NCBI RefSeq assembly: GCF_003054265.1
Contig: NZ_QBKT01000001.1
Coordinates: 124,001 to 188,000, forward strand
Length of the DNA: 64,000 bases
Origin: Kordia periserrulae
Lineage (GTDB): Bacteria > Bacteroidota > Bacteroidia > Flavobacteriales > Flavobacteriaceae
Direction: 5' to 3'
Under the pieces are notes generated by a model that was given only the letters and a program-made list of their open reading frames with translations, ran no database searches and had not been told where the DNA came from. Shown piece after piece: positions 9,334 to 18,601 of the stretch; within the stretch, counting starts at the first letter, position 1, and every line of letters begins with the position of its first letter. The translations under genes and the position numbers were made by a program.

Positions 9334-10146
9334 ATGAAAATTCAAAAAATAACAGCTATTTATATTTTAATTGTATCATTCTTTACAGTACAATTACACG
9401 CGCAAGATGGTTATACCTATACATTGATTGATAATGGAGGGTACAGCTATACTATTGGAGCTGTTCCAAACACTAGTACAAATACCTTTGCCACTTCCAT
9501 TCAGAGTTATGGCTTTACCATCATTATTCCAGATGGAGTGACCGCAAGTATCACTTCTTCTTTGGGAAATGGTGCCAGTGCTACATTTTTTAATGGAAGT
9601 GATGTTGGCGACAGTTCTATTGATGGATATTTGATTACAGAAACCTTAGGAAGTCCAATTTCCATAGCAGCACCGTCTTCCGGAACCACTACCAACATGG
9701 TAACGATTCAAGTAAATGGTGCGCCAACTTCAGGAACAATGTATATTTTAGAAAATAACTCATCATTGGCAGCAACGGTTACTCCGTTAAAAAGTTTTAT
9801 GTCTGCCGATATGGAAGATGATGGTTCTGCCATGTATTCCAATAGAGTAGACCCAAACGGAACTGGTGTTTCTGGTTCTTCATCAGTTGATTTTTCAACA
9901 TTGTCTGTAACGCAAAATGAATTTCTTGAATTGACCATCTATCCAAATCCAGTAAAAGATATTTTATACCTAACTAGTGTAACGCCAATTACCAAAGTTG
10001 AAATTATAAATACTAATGGACAATCTGTACTCAACAGTACAAGTAACATGGAACAATTAGATGTTTCACGATTGCAAAGTGGTGTTTATTTTTTAAAAAT
10101 ATACCATCAAAAGCATTCCATGACTAAGAAAATTGTAAAGCTATAA
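9334..10146 (+). CDS. Secreted protein with T9SS type A C-terminal sorting domain
   Basis: A 270-residue exported protein. The ATG at 9334 gives a clean signal peptide (MKIQKITAIYILIVSFFTVQ, cleaved after LHAQ); an in-frame ATG further upstream would sit inside the M4 gene. The middle is Gly/Ser/Thr-rich beta sequence with no family I recognise. The end (about 200-270) is a Por_Secre_tail domain: LTIYPNPVKDILYL, KVEIINTNGQSV, LQSGVYFLKI, then a basic KKIVKL end, which marks T9SS export and surface attachment. It starts 19 bases after the M4 protease, so the two are probably co-transcribed and both reach the cell surface. Function unknown. Confidence 0.8.
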   Translation: MKIQKITAIYILIVSFFTVQLHAQDGYTYTLIDNGGYSYTIGAVPNTSTNTFATSIQSYGFTIIIPDGVTASITSSLGNGASATFFNGSDVGDSSIDGYLITETLGSPISIAAPSSGTTTNMVTIQVNGAPTSGTMYILENNSSLAATVTPLKSFMSADMEDDGSAMYSNRVDPNGTGVSGSSSVDFSTLSVTQNEFLELTIYPNPVKDILYLTSVTPITKVEIINTNGQSVLNSTSNMEQLDVSRLQSGVYFLKIYHQKHSMTKKIVKL

Positions 10147-10245
10147 CAAATGCGATTCATGATTTGTTGATGATGATGTTTTTATATTTCAAATCATCTA
10201 CATCAACCTCTTAAATTCCTCAAAATTTTAGTTCAACACATAAAA

Positions 10246-10272
10246 AAACTCTCGCCATTACGACGAGAGTTT
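10246..10272. terminator. Bidirectional terminator hairpin
   Basis: AAACTCTCG pairs perfectly with CGAGAGTTT around a 9-base loop, preceded by an A run and followed by T. It lies between the converging T9SS-tail gene and the subtilase gene and can serve both. Confidence 0.75.
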
Positions 10273-10306
10273 CTCCCTATTTACTAAACTAAATATGCCA
10301 ACTGTT

Positions 10307-11821
10307 CTACTGAACTGCCTGCAATGCGTCTATATTTCCATATCCATATTGTGAGTTTTTGTATGGATAGAAATCTGCAGATTGTTTCAATCTGTTTAAT
10401 ACCTGTGTTTTTGACCAGCCTGGATGTCTAGACCATACTAAAGCCGCGATTCCTGCTGTTGTTGCCGTTGCTACTGACGAACCTCCAACATAATCTGTTT
10501 GTCCGTTGTAATAGCTTAGTACTGGCGTTGTTCTACTTCCGTTACCATGACGTTGCATTACTACGGTAAAATCAATATCGCTTCCTTTGTGGCAAATATC
10601 GCATTCTTTGTAGTAACTTGCATCGGTTACTCCTGTTACAGCAACCGTTTCATCCATCCATGCAGGAAATATCACTCCTACAAAGTTAGTGAAAGTTGTG
10701 GAAGTTCCACCCGCTGCGAAGATTAATTTTCCTCTATTGTTTGCATATCGTACTGCATCTTTGATTCTTCCTACCGAAATGATATGTCCAATAGACATCG
10801 AAATTACCTTTACATCGCTTCTGTTTCCTAAAGCTGTAAGAGCGTTTGCTACCCCTTTTTGTTCGTGATAACCGTCTAAAAGTACATTTTTTGTTCCACG
10901 ATAGCTAATTAAATTTGAATTATATGCAACTCCGACTGGCATTCCGTCGTTATTTCTAGGCGCGGCAGCTACTGCCGTCATGCTTGTTCCGTGTCCACAT
11001 TTGTCATTTGGACCATCTGTTCTAGTGGACCATGGCCAAATTGAATCAACAAAGGTGCCATATTTTTGAACATATCTTCCCGAAGAATATCCGTCGTTAA
11101 AACTTCCATTCATCAAAGAATTGTTTGGTGTCAATCCAGTATCAATCACACCAATACCTACTCCTGAACCTGTGCTGTAACTCCAAGCGGCTGGAATATT
11201 GTGCTTGTAAAACGTCCACGGCACTTTTGCCCCTGGCGCAACGGTTGTATAATCTGCGGAGTTTAATGTTTCAGACTCGTATCCGCAACCTGCTCCAGAT
11301 TTTGCCGTAACTTCATGGTCTAAGTAACGATACCCTGTTGGTTCAATGTAACGAATTCCTTTTTGAGATAGCAAATCGATAACCGTTTCTAAGTCTTCAA
11401 TTTTTACATCAATGATGTTGAGTTGACTATCTTCTTCTATGAGAAAATCTTTGATTGTTTTTTGTCCGTTAGCTTCTACCGTTGCAATGCGTTGTAGAAG
11501 TCGATTTTTAATGCTTTCAGCATTTGAGTTTTCTTTGTTGAAATCATTGTCGTCATTTCCATAACCAATCGTTAGGATTTGATCGCCATGAACGGTAGCA
11601 CTCCATATTGTATGTGCGTCCATGTTTGTCCACTCAAATCGTTCGCGACTGGAAACGGTTTCGTTGATTTTGGCATTGATTTGTGTTGGTGTTAGCGGTG
11701 TTTTTTGTAGCGTTACTACACTGTTTTCTTCTTCTAAGGTTTCGATTGCAGGATCGTTTGAACAAGAAATGACACTAAAAGCCGCCACAAGTACGGCTAG
11801 TCTTAGGTTAAGATTTTTCAT
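10307..11821 (-). CDS. S8 family serine peptidase (subtilase), lipoprotein
   Basis: Exported subtilisin-like protease of 504 residues. Lipoprotein signal with the lipidation Cys at residue 20 (AAFSVISC). A pro-region follows to about residue 200. The catalytic triad is readable: Asp228 in GVIDTGL, His277 in CGHGTS, Ser449 in GGSSVATA, where the usual GTSMA is replaced by GSSVA. Oxyanion-type segment SMSIGH near 341-346. The Cys pair in KECDICHKG may form a disulfide. It ends without a T9SS tail, so membrane anchoring through the lipid is expected. It converges on the M4 protease pair; the two proteases may be part of the same nutrient-scavenging function, but they are not one operon. Confidence 0.9.
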   Translation of the reverse strand: MKNLNLRLAVLVAAFSVISCSNDPAIETLEEENSVVTLQKTPLTPTQINAKINETVSSRERFEWTNMDAHTIWSATVHGDQILTIGYGNDDNDFNKENSNAESIKNRLLQRIATVEANGQKTIKDFLIEEDSQLNIIDVKIEDLETVIDLLSQKGIRYIEPTGYRYLDHEVTAKSGAGCGYESETLNSADYTTVAPGAKVPWTFYKHNIPAAWSYSTGSGVGIGVIDTGLTPNNSLMNGSFNDGYSSGRYVQKYGTFVDSIWPWSTRTDGPNDKCGHGTSMTAVAAAPRNNDGMPVGVAYNSNLISYRGTKNVLLDGYHEQKGVANALTALGNRSDVKVISMSIGHIISVGRIKDAVRYANNRGKLIFAAGGTSTTFTNFVGVIFPAWMDETVAVTGVTDASYYKECDICHKGSDIDFTVVMQRHGNGSRTTPVLSYYNGQTDYVGGSSVATATTAGIAALVWSRHPGWSKTQVLNRLKQSADFYPYKNSQYGYGNIDALQAVQ

Positions 11822-11858
11822 GCTTAATTGTTGATTGGTTAAAATTTTAACGAATATA

Positions 11859-12422
11859 TTAATAAATTCGTAATTTTACTATGCGTGCATTGCAAATTCG
11901 ATGAAATGCAATTCCAATCAAAATACCTACTATAATTCCCGTAAGGATGTCCGACGGATAATGCACGCCAAAGTACAAGCGGCTGTACATGAAAAGCAAC
12001 GGCCATATAACCAAGAGTTTTATCCACGGAAGTGTGTTGTGCAACATTAAAAAGAGAAAGCTTGTCAACGCTACCGAAACCGTAGCATGCCCTGAGAAGA
12101 AACTGTAATTTTTTGGCTGAATGATAATGTTTAAAAATGGCGCTACGGTAGCATCGTTGCATGGTCGCATACGCTCTACACCTATTTTAATGACTTCCAC
12201 AATGAGCAAGGAAAAAAGAAGAATAACAATTCCATAACCTATGATGAGTCGCGCCTGTTTTTTGGGGAATTTTTGGTAGATTTTATAAAAAACAAGCACC
12301 AATATCGGAACCCAATAAATGAATTTGGTTACAAAAAGCCAGAAAGTTTTAAATTGTGAATTCCCTAAATTATTTAGGTAAATGAGAAGTTCTTTATCAT
12401 ATATCAATAGTTCATCGAGCAT
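11859..12422 (-). CDS. PAP2 superfamily membrane phosphatase
   Basis: Integral membrane lipid phosphatase-type protein, 187 residues with about five to six hydrophobic segments. All three PAP2 signature motifs are present: KxxxxxxRP (K79 to P87), SGH (110-112) and SRxxxxxH (S147 to H154). Family members dephosphorylate undecaprenyl pyrophosphate, phosphatidic acid or phosphatidylglycerophosphate; which applies here cannot be read. The start codon shares one base with the tatA stop codon (TAATG), indicating translational coupling. Confidence 0.88.
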   Translation of the reverse strand: MLDELLIYDKELLIYLNNLGNSQFKTFWLFVTKFIYWVPILVLVFYKIYQKFPKKQARLIIGYGIVILLFSLLIVEVIKIGVERMRPCNDATVAPFLNIIIQPKNYSFFSGHATVSVALTSFLFLMLHNTLPWIKLLVIWPLLFMYSRLYFGVHYPSDILTGIIVGILIGIAFHRICNARIVKLRIY

Positions 12423-12694
12423 TAAAATTGCCTTTTGATCGGTCCTGACATGTCTTCTATATCTTCTTTTACTTTATTGATTTCATTTTGAACATCGCCA
12501 GTAATGTCAGTATCTATTCCGTTGTCTTCTGCACTTTTTTGAATTTCATGCTTTATTTCGTTGGTCGCATCTTTTAGTTGACGCATTCCTTTTCCCAAAC
12601 CACGCGCAATTTCAGGAATTTTATCCGCACCAAATACCATCACCACAATCAACATGATTACAAAAATTTCTCCACCACTTATGAATAATACCAT
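12422..12694 (-). CDS. tatA: Twin-arginine translocase subunit TatA/E family
   Basis: Small membrane protein (90 residues) that forms the Tat protein-conducting oligomer. It has the family layout: a short N-terminal transmembrane helix (about 5-22, GEIFVIMLIVVMVFGADKIP), the FGxxKxPE hinge, the amphipathic helix with ARGLGKGMRQLKDATNEI, and a polar acidic tail. The first gene of a two-gene unit with the PAP2 phosphatase. A good -7 promoter box lies at 12715-12722. TatA and TatE cannot be told apart by sequence; TatC is not in the window. Confidence 0.9.
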   Translation of the reverse strand: MVLFISGGEIFVIMLIVVMVFGADKIPEIARGLGKGMRQLKDATNEIKHEIQKSAEDNGIDTDITGDVQNEINKVKEDIEDMSGPIKRQF

Positions 12695-12714
12695 ACGTTG
12701 TTCAAATTAATATA

Positions 12715-12722
12715 CAAATATA
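12715..12722 (-). promoter_or_regulatory. Candidate -7 promoter box for tatA
   Basis: Minus-strand TATATTTG matches TAnnTTTG and ends 20 bases before the tatA ATG at 12694. Confidence 0.42.
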
Positions 12723-12814
12723 ATCAAGTTAATAGAATAGTATGAGGAACTTGTTTAATCTTTTTTCTTTTGCAACGTTGCCATATTTTGATATTTGCAA
12801 TTTGCACCTACAAA

Positions 12815-12840
12815 AAAAGCCAGCAATAACGCTGGCTTTT
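12815..12840 (-). terminator. Terminator after the M1 peptidase gene
   Basis: AAAAGCCAGC pairs with GCTGGCTTTT around a 6-base loop; on the minus strand the stem is followed by a T run. It lies 22 bases past the M1 peptidase stop codon. Confidence 0.8.
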
Positions 12841-12861
12841 GTATGATTGTTGAAACGGTTG

Positions 12862-15132
12862 TTATTGTTTCATTTTGTTTTCTTTGAACTTGTTAAAGTC
12901 TGACTGACCTTCTTCTTTTGGCCATGAATTGTTGGTGGTATCAATATCCGCAGTTTCTAATTTTGGATCTAATTGAATACCTACCAATTCTTTTTCTGAT
13001 GCAACCACTACTGTCGCTTGATTGTCATTTTTTCTCCAGATTTGTACAGGATAACGCATCATTTCTTTGGAACCGTCTGCGTACGTACATTCAAAAATAA
13101 TTGGCATTACCAAACCGCCAGGCTTGTTGAACGCAATTTCATAGAAATATTTAGGATTGCCCATAGCGGCTCTCTCTGCTGCTGTGAAATTGTCCATCAA
13201 ATATTCCTTTAACGGAGCGTTTTCTTCCATATCGACTAACGACTTTCCTTCGTTTTCTTTATTATAATTTTCATTGTCTTCAGGAATAAAATACACCACA
13301 CTTTGATTTCTAATGGAACGCGAACCAACTTGGTATTTCTTTACGCTTTCAATTCCGATATCTACGAAATCTGTGGTGTAAAACCATCCACGCCAAAACC
13401 AATCCAAGTCATATCCTGAAGCATCTTCCATTGTTCTAAAGAAGTCTTCTGGAGTTGGATGTTTAAACATCCAGCGCTGTGCGTAGGTTTTAAAAGCATG
13501 GTCAAACGCTTCGTGTCCCATGATAGTTTCACGTAAAATATTCAATCCTGTTGCTGGTTTTCCATAGGCATTTGGTCCTAATTGATATACGTTTTCAGGA
13601 TTGGACATGATTGGCGATAAACGATCTTGACTCCCTTTCATGTACGGTACAATTTTAGAAGCTTCTCCTCTACGCGACGGATATTTTCCACCAGAAGATG
13701 CAACCGATTCTGGATGCGCTTTCGCGAATTCTTGCTCCGCTAAGTACTGCATAAAGGTGTCTAAACCTTCATCCATCCATCCCCATTGACGCTCGTCAGA
13801 GTTGACAATCATAGGGAAAAAGTTATGTCCAACCTCGTGAATAATTACACTAATCATCCCAAATTTTACACGCTCAGAATACGTTCCATCTTCGCTTGGA
13901 CGTCCGTAATTCCAACAAATCATCGGATATTCCATTCCTTGATTTTTAGCGTGTACAGAAATCGCTTTGTGATATGGATAATCAAACGTGTGTTTTGAAT
14001 AGGTTTTTAAGGTACTTGCTACTGCTTTTGTAGAATATTTTTCCCAAAGTGGATTTCCTTCTTTTGGATACATAGAAACTGCCATCACTCGCTTTCCGTT
14101 GATATCTACCGCTTGCATGTCCCAAATAAATTTACGCGAAGTCGCAAAGGCAAAGTCGCGCACATTTTCCGCATAAAATTCCCACGTTTTCTTTTTATTT
14201 GAAAAGTTTTTTTCTGCTTTTTCTACTTCATCTTGTGTTACAATAATTACGGGCTCATCATAGGATTCTAGCGCGCGTTCGTAACGTTGCATCATTTCTT
14301 TTGAGTAGACTTTCTTTCTGTTTTGCAGTTTTCCTGTAGCATCTAAAACATGATCGGCAGGCACCGTAATTTTTACATTGTAATTCCCAAATGGTAAGGC
14401 AAATTCACCATTTCCCCAAAATTGATAGTTTTGCCATCCTTCTACATCATTATATACTGCCATACGTGGAAAGAATTGTGCAATGACATACGCATAGTTT
14501 CCATCTTTTGGAAAGAACTCATATCCTGAACGACCTCTTTTCGTAACGTGATTGTTGATATTGTACCACCATTTAATAGAGAATGATACTTTATCGCCAG
14601 ACTTTAATGGTGTTGGCAAGTCAATTCGCATCATAGTTTCGTTGATGGTAAACGACATTGGTCTTCCTTTGTCATTTTTTACATAATCAATATTAAAACC
14701 ACCATCAAACGGATCAGCAACATAACTTCCTACAAATGTAGACGCTCTTTGCAAACGCGGAAAGCTTCCGCCATTTTTTAATTTTGCTTGCGAATTTTTA
14801 GCACGGATGTTTTGATCTAATTGTACCCAAAGATAGGCTAAATCGTCAGGGGAATTGTTGGTGTATGTAATGGTTTCGACTCCGTATAATTTTTGATTTT
14901 TGTCATCAAGCTCAATTTCCATTTCGTAATCGGCTTGCTGTTGGTAGTATGCCTTTCCAGGAGCTCCAGAAGCTGTTCTGTACATATTTGGCGTTGCAAA
15001 CTCTTGATACAGCTGTCTAAATTTATTGTTGTTGGTATGTCCCTGCGGCTTTTTATCTTCTGTTTCCTGCGCTACAGCAAGATTTGCGCCTATAAATAGG
15101 AACGCTAAGATGTAGAAATGTATTCGTTTCAT
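12862..15132 (-). CDS. M1 family zinc metallopeptidase (gluzincin aminopeptidase)
   Basis: Exported aminopeptidase-type enzyme of 756 residues with a signal peptide (1-21, ending NLAVAQ). Zinc site HEVGH at 432-436 with the third ligand E455 in WMDEGLD, the exact HExxH-18-E spacing of M1. The GAMEN-like exopeptidase motif is present as GMEYP at 399-403, a variant common in Bacteroidota members. The N-terminal beta-rich domain spans about 65-270. The catalytic fold plus a C-terminal segment of about 150 residues matches the family length. Preceded by a DUF6702 gene on the same strand, a common neighbour in this class. Confidence 0.9.
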   Translation of the reverse strand: MKRIHFYILAFLFIGANLAVAQETEDKKPQGHTNNNKFRQLYQEFATPNMYRTASGAPGKAYYQQQADYEMEIELDDKNQKLYGVETITYTNNSPDDLAYLWVQLDQNIRAKNSQAKLKNGGSFPRLQRASTFVGSYVADPFDGGFNIDYVKNDKGRPMSFTINETMMRIDLPTPLKSGDKVSFSIKWWYNINNHVTKRGRSGYEFFPKDGNYAYVIAQFFPRMAVYNDVEGWQNYQFWGNGEFALPFGNYNVKITVPADHVLDATGKLQNRKKVYSKEMMQRYERALESYDEPVIIVTQDEVEKAEKNFSNKKKTWEFYAENVRDFAFATSRKFIWDMQAVDINGKRVMAVSMYPKEGNPLWEKYSTKAVASTLKTYSKHTFDYPYHKAISVHAKNQGMEYPMICWNYGRPSEDGTYSERVKFGMISVIIHEVGHNFFPMIVNSDERQWGWMDEGLDTFMQYLAEQEFAKAHPESVASSGGKYPSRRGEASKIVPYMKGSQDRLSPIMSNPENVYQLGPNAYGKPATGLNILRETIMGHEAFDHAFKTYAQRWMFKHPTPEDFFRTMEDASGYDLDWFWRGWFYTTDFVDIGIESVKKYQVGSRSIRNQSVVYFIPEDNENYNKENEGKSLVDMEENAPLKEYLMDNFTAAERAAMGNPKYFYEIAFNKPGGLVMPIIFECTYADGSKEMMRYPVQIWRKNDNQATVVVASEKELVGIQLDPKLETADIDTTNNSWPKEEGQSDFNKFKENKMKQ

Positions 15133-15195
15133 TAGGTTTTTAAAATAGGTTTGTGGTTTTGAAGCCCTAAAAATAACTATTTTAAAAAGTTTTTG

Positions 15196-15696
15196 TTAAA
15201 ATTTTAACAAACCTTTATCGTTTTGCCTCACAAGTAGTAAGCTTTTGCGCGAATTATTGATTTTTACGTGTACCAAATTCTGTTGATCTTCTTCTATTTC
15301 GTAAAGCAATCCGTTTTCAATGGTGAGCGATTGTACCGAATCAATCGCTACAATTTCTAGATAGCAAACCGTAACATCGTCTTCGTATTTTTTTCCGATA
15401 AAATTGAATGATTTTGCTTCTCCATTCACCCAAATTTTAATTTTTTTGGTCAAATATTTTTGCATAAGATTTTCTACTTCCGCAACATTTTTTTCGGTAG
15501 TCAATTCTTCTTGCAAGTCATACCGTTCTTTTAACACACGCTGAAAATCATCGATAAAGATTCGCGTGGTTATTTGTAATGCTTTGTTTGTTTCGCTGTA
15601 TTCAATATTGGTAACGCTTACATAAAATTTATGCAAGGTGGTAAATCCGAAGAACGGAACTATCAAAAAGAATAGAAGAAATCTCTGTAGTTTCAT
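15196..15696 (-). CDS. DUF6702 family exported protein
   Basis: About 166 residues with an N-terminal signal (MKLQRFLLFFLIVPFFGFTT, then LHKFYVSVTNIEY), the typical start of the DUF6702 family. The body is beta-rich, with DDFQRVLKERY, a KIKIWVNG strand and YLEIVAID. The family has no known function; its members lie beside M1 peptidases in many Flavobacteriia, as here (63 bases between the two). In-frame ATG codons at 15711 and 15744 are alternatives, but 15696 gives the best signal peptide. Confidence 0.72.
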   Translation of the reverse strand: MKLQRFLLFFLIVPFFGFTTLHKFYVSVTNIEYSETNKALQITTRIFIDDFQRVLKERYDLQEELTTEKNVAEVENLMQKYLTKKIKIWVNGEAKSFNFIGKKYEDDVTVCYLEIVAIDSVQSLTIENGLLYEIEEDQQNLVHVKINNSRKSLLLVRQNDKGLLKF

Positions 15697-15776
15697 AAAG
15701 TTAAACGACATTTTAGGTCTGCCACAAAGATATCCAAAAAGCATTCCAATTGTAGAAATTTTGAATAGGAAGTGAT

Positions 15777-16544
15777 TTAATTTTTAGTTGTAGCAATTGA
15801 TTTGAGATATTCTTTGCTATGTTTCACCATGAAATCAATCATTAAAAATTCGTTTTTCTCTAAAAAGATATCTTCCGAAGGCATTTGGTCGTCACAATAA
15901 TATAGAAAAGCGCTAATGTTCTCTTTTGGAATGCCTAAGTTTTCCGTGAAAAATTCATCCTCATAACGATTGCGAATTTCGTTAAAGCTTGTACGCTCGT
16001 AAATCGGCTTTGCCTTTTCTTTCTTTTTCCCTTTTCCTTTAAAAATGGCATTCACTAACATTCCCACCAAACCTATAATATTGGCACCGCGAAATTCTGC
16101 CTGTCCCATCGCTTCGTTTCGAACTTGCGAATAACGGTCGTCCGCAAATTGATAATCTTGGTACTTGACGATTTGCTCTTCTTGAAAATCAAGAAACTTA
16201 TCTTTATTTTCTGGACTTATCACTACTTCGTCCAACTCCTCTACTTTATCCTTCACTTCTACGACCAAGCGATTGTTTTCTATGATTTTGTCAGTAATTA
16301 CAATTTCTTTTATGGTATATTGAACCGAAGAAAAAATCAAAATATCATCTTTTTTAGCTAAAATTTCAAATTCTCCTTTTTGATTGGTTGTGGTTCCTGT
16401 ACTCGTCGTATTGTTGATAATATTCACATTGGGCACTTTTACATCTCTGTATACCACAGCACCGCGTAAAATTTTGCGTTCTGCATCTTGCGCAAGCATT
16501 ATGGTAGAAATCAAAAGTGAAAACAGAAGTAATTTTAGTTTCAT
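15777..16544 (-). CDS. CarboxypepD_reg-like domain protein, exported
   Basis: 255 residues with a signal peptide (MKLKLLLFSLLISTIMLAQ). Residues about 22-105 form the carboxypeptidase-regulatory-like beta sandwich (ILRGAVVYRDVKVPNVNIIN, NQKGEFEILAKKDD, VEELDEVVIS), the fold that also fronts TonB-dependent receptors. No receptor plug or barrel follows. The C-terminal half is charged and helical with a lysine-rich patch (FKGKGKKKEKAKPI). Probably periplasmic or outer-membrane associated; role unknown. It lies 81 bases upstream of the DUF6702 gene on the same strand and may be co-transcribed. Confidence 0.75.
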   Translation of the reverse strand: MKLKLLLFSLLISTIMLAQDAERKILRGAVVYRDVKVPNVNIINNTTSTGTTTNQKGEFEILAKKDDILIFSSVQYTIKEIVITDKIIENNRLVVEVKDKVEELDEVVISPENKDKFLDFQEEQIVKYQDYQFADDRYSQVRNEAMGQAEFRGANIIGLVGMLVNAIFKGKGKKKEKAKPIYERTSFNEIRNRYEDEFFTENLGIPKENISAFLYYCDDQMPSEDIFLEKNEFLMIDFMVKHSKEYLKSIATTKN

Positions 16545-16686
16545 AGCAATTGGTATTATTGGTTAAATAGTTTCAATTTTTAATTATATAAAGAACTTAC
16601 TTTTTGTACTTAAAAAAATGTCAACAGACATTAAACTTTTGTTAAAAGCTTTTAATGATTATTTTTACACATAGAATTGATTTTTC

Positions 16687-17391
16687 ATGAAAAACCTCAT
16701 CATTGCCAGCACATCTACCGTTCACGGAAGTGCGCCATTAAGCTATTTACTTGACAAACTTTCCTTGTTTTATAAAGATACGGAAGAAATTTTATTTATC
16801 CCATACGCGCGTCCAGGCGGAATTACACATGACGAATATACCGCTGCCGTAAGTAAACCTTTTAATTCTATTGGAAAAAATGTACGCGGTGTACATACGT
16901 TTGAAAATCCCGCACAAGCCATTGCCAATGCCAAAGGACTTTTTACAGGTGGCGGAAATACCTTTTTATTAGTTTCACAATTGTATGCGAATGAAGTAAT
17001 GCAACCGCTACGAGAAGCTATTTTTAATGGCACACCGTATTTTGGAACAAGTGCAGGAAGTAATATTTGCGGACTTACCATGCAAACGACCAATGACATG
17101 CCAATTATTTATCCGCCAAGTTTTAAAACCTTGGGCGTGATTCCTTTTAACATCAATCCGCATTATTTAGATCCGATGGAAGGCAGTACGCACATGGGCG
17201 AAACTCGTGAAACACGCATTAAAGAGTTTCACAAATTCAACACGCTTCCTGTAGTCGGAATTAGAGAAGGTAGCTGGATTCGCGTAAAAGGTGATAACAT
17301 TCGATTGGAAGGCCCACACAGCGCACGTATTTTTGAGCAAGATAAAACACCGTACGAACTGGAAACAGGTTCAGAAATTATATTTCCATAA
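16687..17391 (+). CDS. pepE: Dipeptidase PepE (peptidase S51, aspartyl dipeptidase)
   Basis: Cytosolic serine peptidase that hydrolyses dipeptides with N-terminal aspartate. The 234 residues match the family length. Nucleophile Ser122 in FGTSAGSN, His159 in NINPHYLDP, acidic residue E194 in GIREGSW where the family has Asp/Glu, and the FTGGGNTFLL turn near 87-94. Single gene with a strong terminator directly after the stop codon, followed by a tRNA gene on the other strand. Confidence 0.9.
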   Translation: MKNLIIASTSTVHGSAPLSYLLDKLSLFYKDTEEILFIPYARPGGITHDEYTAAVSKPFNSIGKNVRGVHTFENPAQAIANAKGLFTGGGNTFLLVSQLYANEVMQPLREAIFNGTPYFGTSAGSNICGLTMQTTNDMPIIYPPSFKTLGVIPFNINPHYLDPMEGSTHMGETRETRIKEFHKFNTLPVVGIREGSWIRVKGDNIRLEGPHSARIFEQDKTPYELETGSEIIFP

Positions 17392-17393
17392 AA

Positions 17394-17420
17394 AAAGCCG
17401 ATTCGGACTGAATCGGCTTT
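17394..17420 (+). terminator. Terminator after pepE
   Basis: AAAGCCGATTC pairs perfectly with GAATCGGCTTT around a 5-base loop (GGACT). It begins 3 bases after the pepE stop and ends just before the tRNA-Gly 3' end on the opposite strand. Confidence 0.82.
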
Positions 17421-17422
17421 GG

Positions 17423-17498
17423 TGGAGCGAGAGACCGGGTTCGAACCGGCGACATTCAGCTTGGAAGGCTGACGCTCTACCAACTGAGCTACTCTCGC
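17423..17498 (-). tRNA. tRNA-Gly (anticodon TCC)
   Basis: Minus-strand 76-base cloverleaf. Acceptor GCGAGAG pairs with CTCTCGC; D-arm AGCTCAGTTGGTAGAGC; anticodon stem TCAGC/GCTGA with loop CTTCCAA, anticodon TCC (reads GGA and GGG); T-arm with GGTTCGAACCC; discriminator T; CCA encoded in the genome. All canonical positions are filled. Confidence 0.96.
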
Positions 17499-17549
17499 AT
17501 TAGCGGATGCAAATATAGAAAAATATGACTTCTATTTCCAAATGTTTTT

Positions 17550-17975
17550 TTAGATTTTTTTTAAAAAATGATAGCCGCGCGCCACAAATCCCTGATTATA
17601 ATAGAATTTATGCGATGGAAAGTTTTCGATATACGTATTGAGTTCAATCGTAGTCACACCTTTTTCTTTTCCGTAAGCTTCAATCCATTGAAACAATGTG
17701 GCACCAATTCCTTTACTTCTGTAGGCATCTTCAATATACACATGGTCTGGCTCTAAACTTTTTCCACAATAATGACGCGTCATGCTCCACAATCCGAAAC
17801 AACCAATGAGTTGATCGTGGTCGTAAATAGCAAAGGCTTCATAATTTTGAGACAACATTTCTTCAAAACGTGCTTGTAATATATCCATTGGAACCTTTTG
17901 TTGATTCATAATATCCAAATACGGCAAAATAATGGACGCTTCTTCTTTGGAAAGTGATTTAAACGTAATTTGCAT
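17550..17975 (-). CDS. GNAT family N-acetyltransferase
   Basis: Single-domain acetyl-CoA-dependent acetyltransferase of 141 residues. Motif A is visible as VYIEDAYRSKGIGATLFQWIE (the R-S-K-G-I-G loop binds acetyl-CoA pyrophosphate), with a preceding beta bulge HDQLIGCFGLWSM and a C-terminal NFPSHKFYYNQGF, where a Tyr near the family's general-acid position is present. Substrate unknown. Divergent from a second GNAT gene. Confidence 0.82.
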   Translation of the reverse strand: MQITFKSLSKEEASIILPYLDIMNQQKVPMDILQARFEEMLSQNYEAFAIYDHDQLIGCFGLWSMTRHYCGKSLEPDHVYIEDAYRSKGIGATLFQWIEAYGKEKGVTTIELNTYIENFPSHKFYYNQGFVARGYHFLKKI

Positions 17976-18036
17976 ACGAATTCTTTTTTGTTCAAAATTA
18001 ATTCATTTCTACAAAACACAACTCCCAAATTAGTGA

Positions 18037-18044
18037 TACTTTTG
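18037..18044 (+). promoter_or_regulatory. Candidate -7 promoter box for the second GNAT gene
   Basis: TACTTTTG matches TAnnTTTG; the ATG at 18069 is 24 bases downstream. It supports that start over an in-frame ATG at 17970. Confidence 0.42.
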
Positions 18045-18068
18045 AGTATTTGTATCAATTTTGTGACT

Positions 18069-18521
18069 ATGGAAACTTCCAATTACACCATTAAAGAAAT
18101 TACCGCAACAACTGCTTTTGAAGTGCGCCATCCTGTGTTGCGAGAAGGAAAACCGATTGAATCTTGCCATTTTGCTGGCGATGATTTGCCCACGACTTTC
18201 CATTTAGGATATTACACAAACGAGCAACTTGTAGGCGTCGTTACCTTGATGAAAAACAATCACGCAGAAATTAACCGTAAACATCAGTATCAACTGCGTG
18301 GCATGGCGGTGTTGACCAATTTTCAAAAACGCGGCATTGGTGATGCACTAGTAAAAAAAGCAGAACAAATGATTCTCGCTCGTGGCGGAATGTTTATTTG
18401 GATGAACGCACGCGAAATAGCGGTACGATTTTATGAAAAATTAGGCTATGAAAAACACGGAACACCTTTTACCATTCCAAAAATAGGACTGCATTTTGTG
18501 ATGATAAAATCGTTGGAATGA
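18069..18521 (+). CDS. GNAT family N-acetyltransferase
   Basis: 150-residue acetyltransferase. Residues VRHPVLREGKPIESC at the front and QLRGMAVLTNFQKRGIGDALVKKAE (motif A with Q-K-R-G-I-G) are typical of the small GNATs of this kind, with FIWMNAREIAVRFYEKLGYE as motif B. The ATG at 18069 (METSNYTIKE) follows a good promoter box. A longer in-frame start at 17970 would overlap the start of the divergent GNAT gene and adds a hydrophobic, unlikely N-terminus. Substrate unknown. Confidence 0.82.
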   Translation: METSNYTIKEITATTAFEVRHPVLREGKPIESCHFAGDDLPTTFHLGYYTNEQLVGVVTLMKNNHAEINRKHQYQLRGMAVLTNFQKRGIGDALVKKAEQMILARGGMFIWMNAREIAVRFYEKLGYEKHGTPFTIPKIGLHFVMIKSLE

Positions 18522-18601
18522 ATATTAACGCCTTTTTAACGCTTCTACAGCAGTAAAAAGCGTACTTTTTCAACAACAATCATCAATCAAAAATATTTTT
18601 T

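Noticed and set aside
17229-17503. Frames on both strands over the tRNA-Gly gene
   Set aside because: They cross the tRNA and the terminator and have no family; the tRNA cloverleaf is complete.
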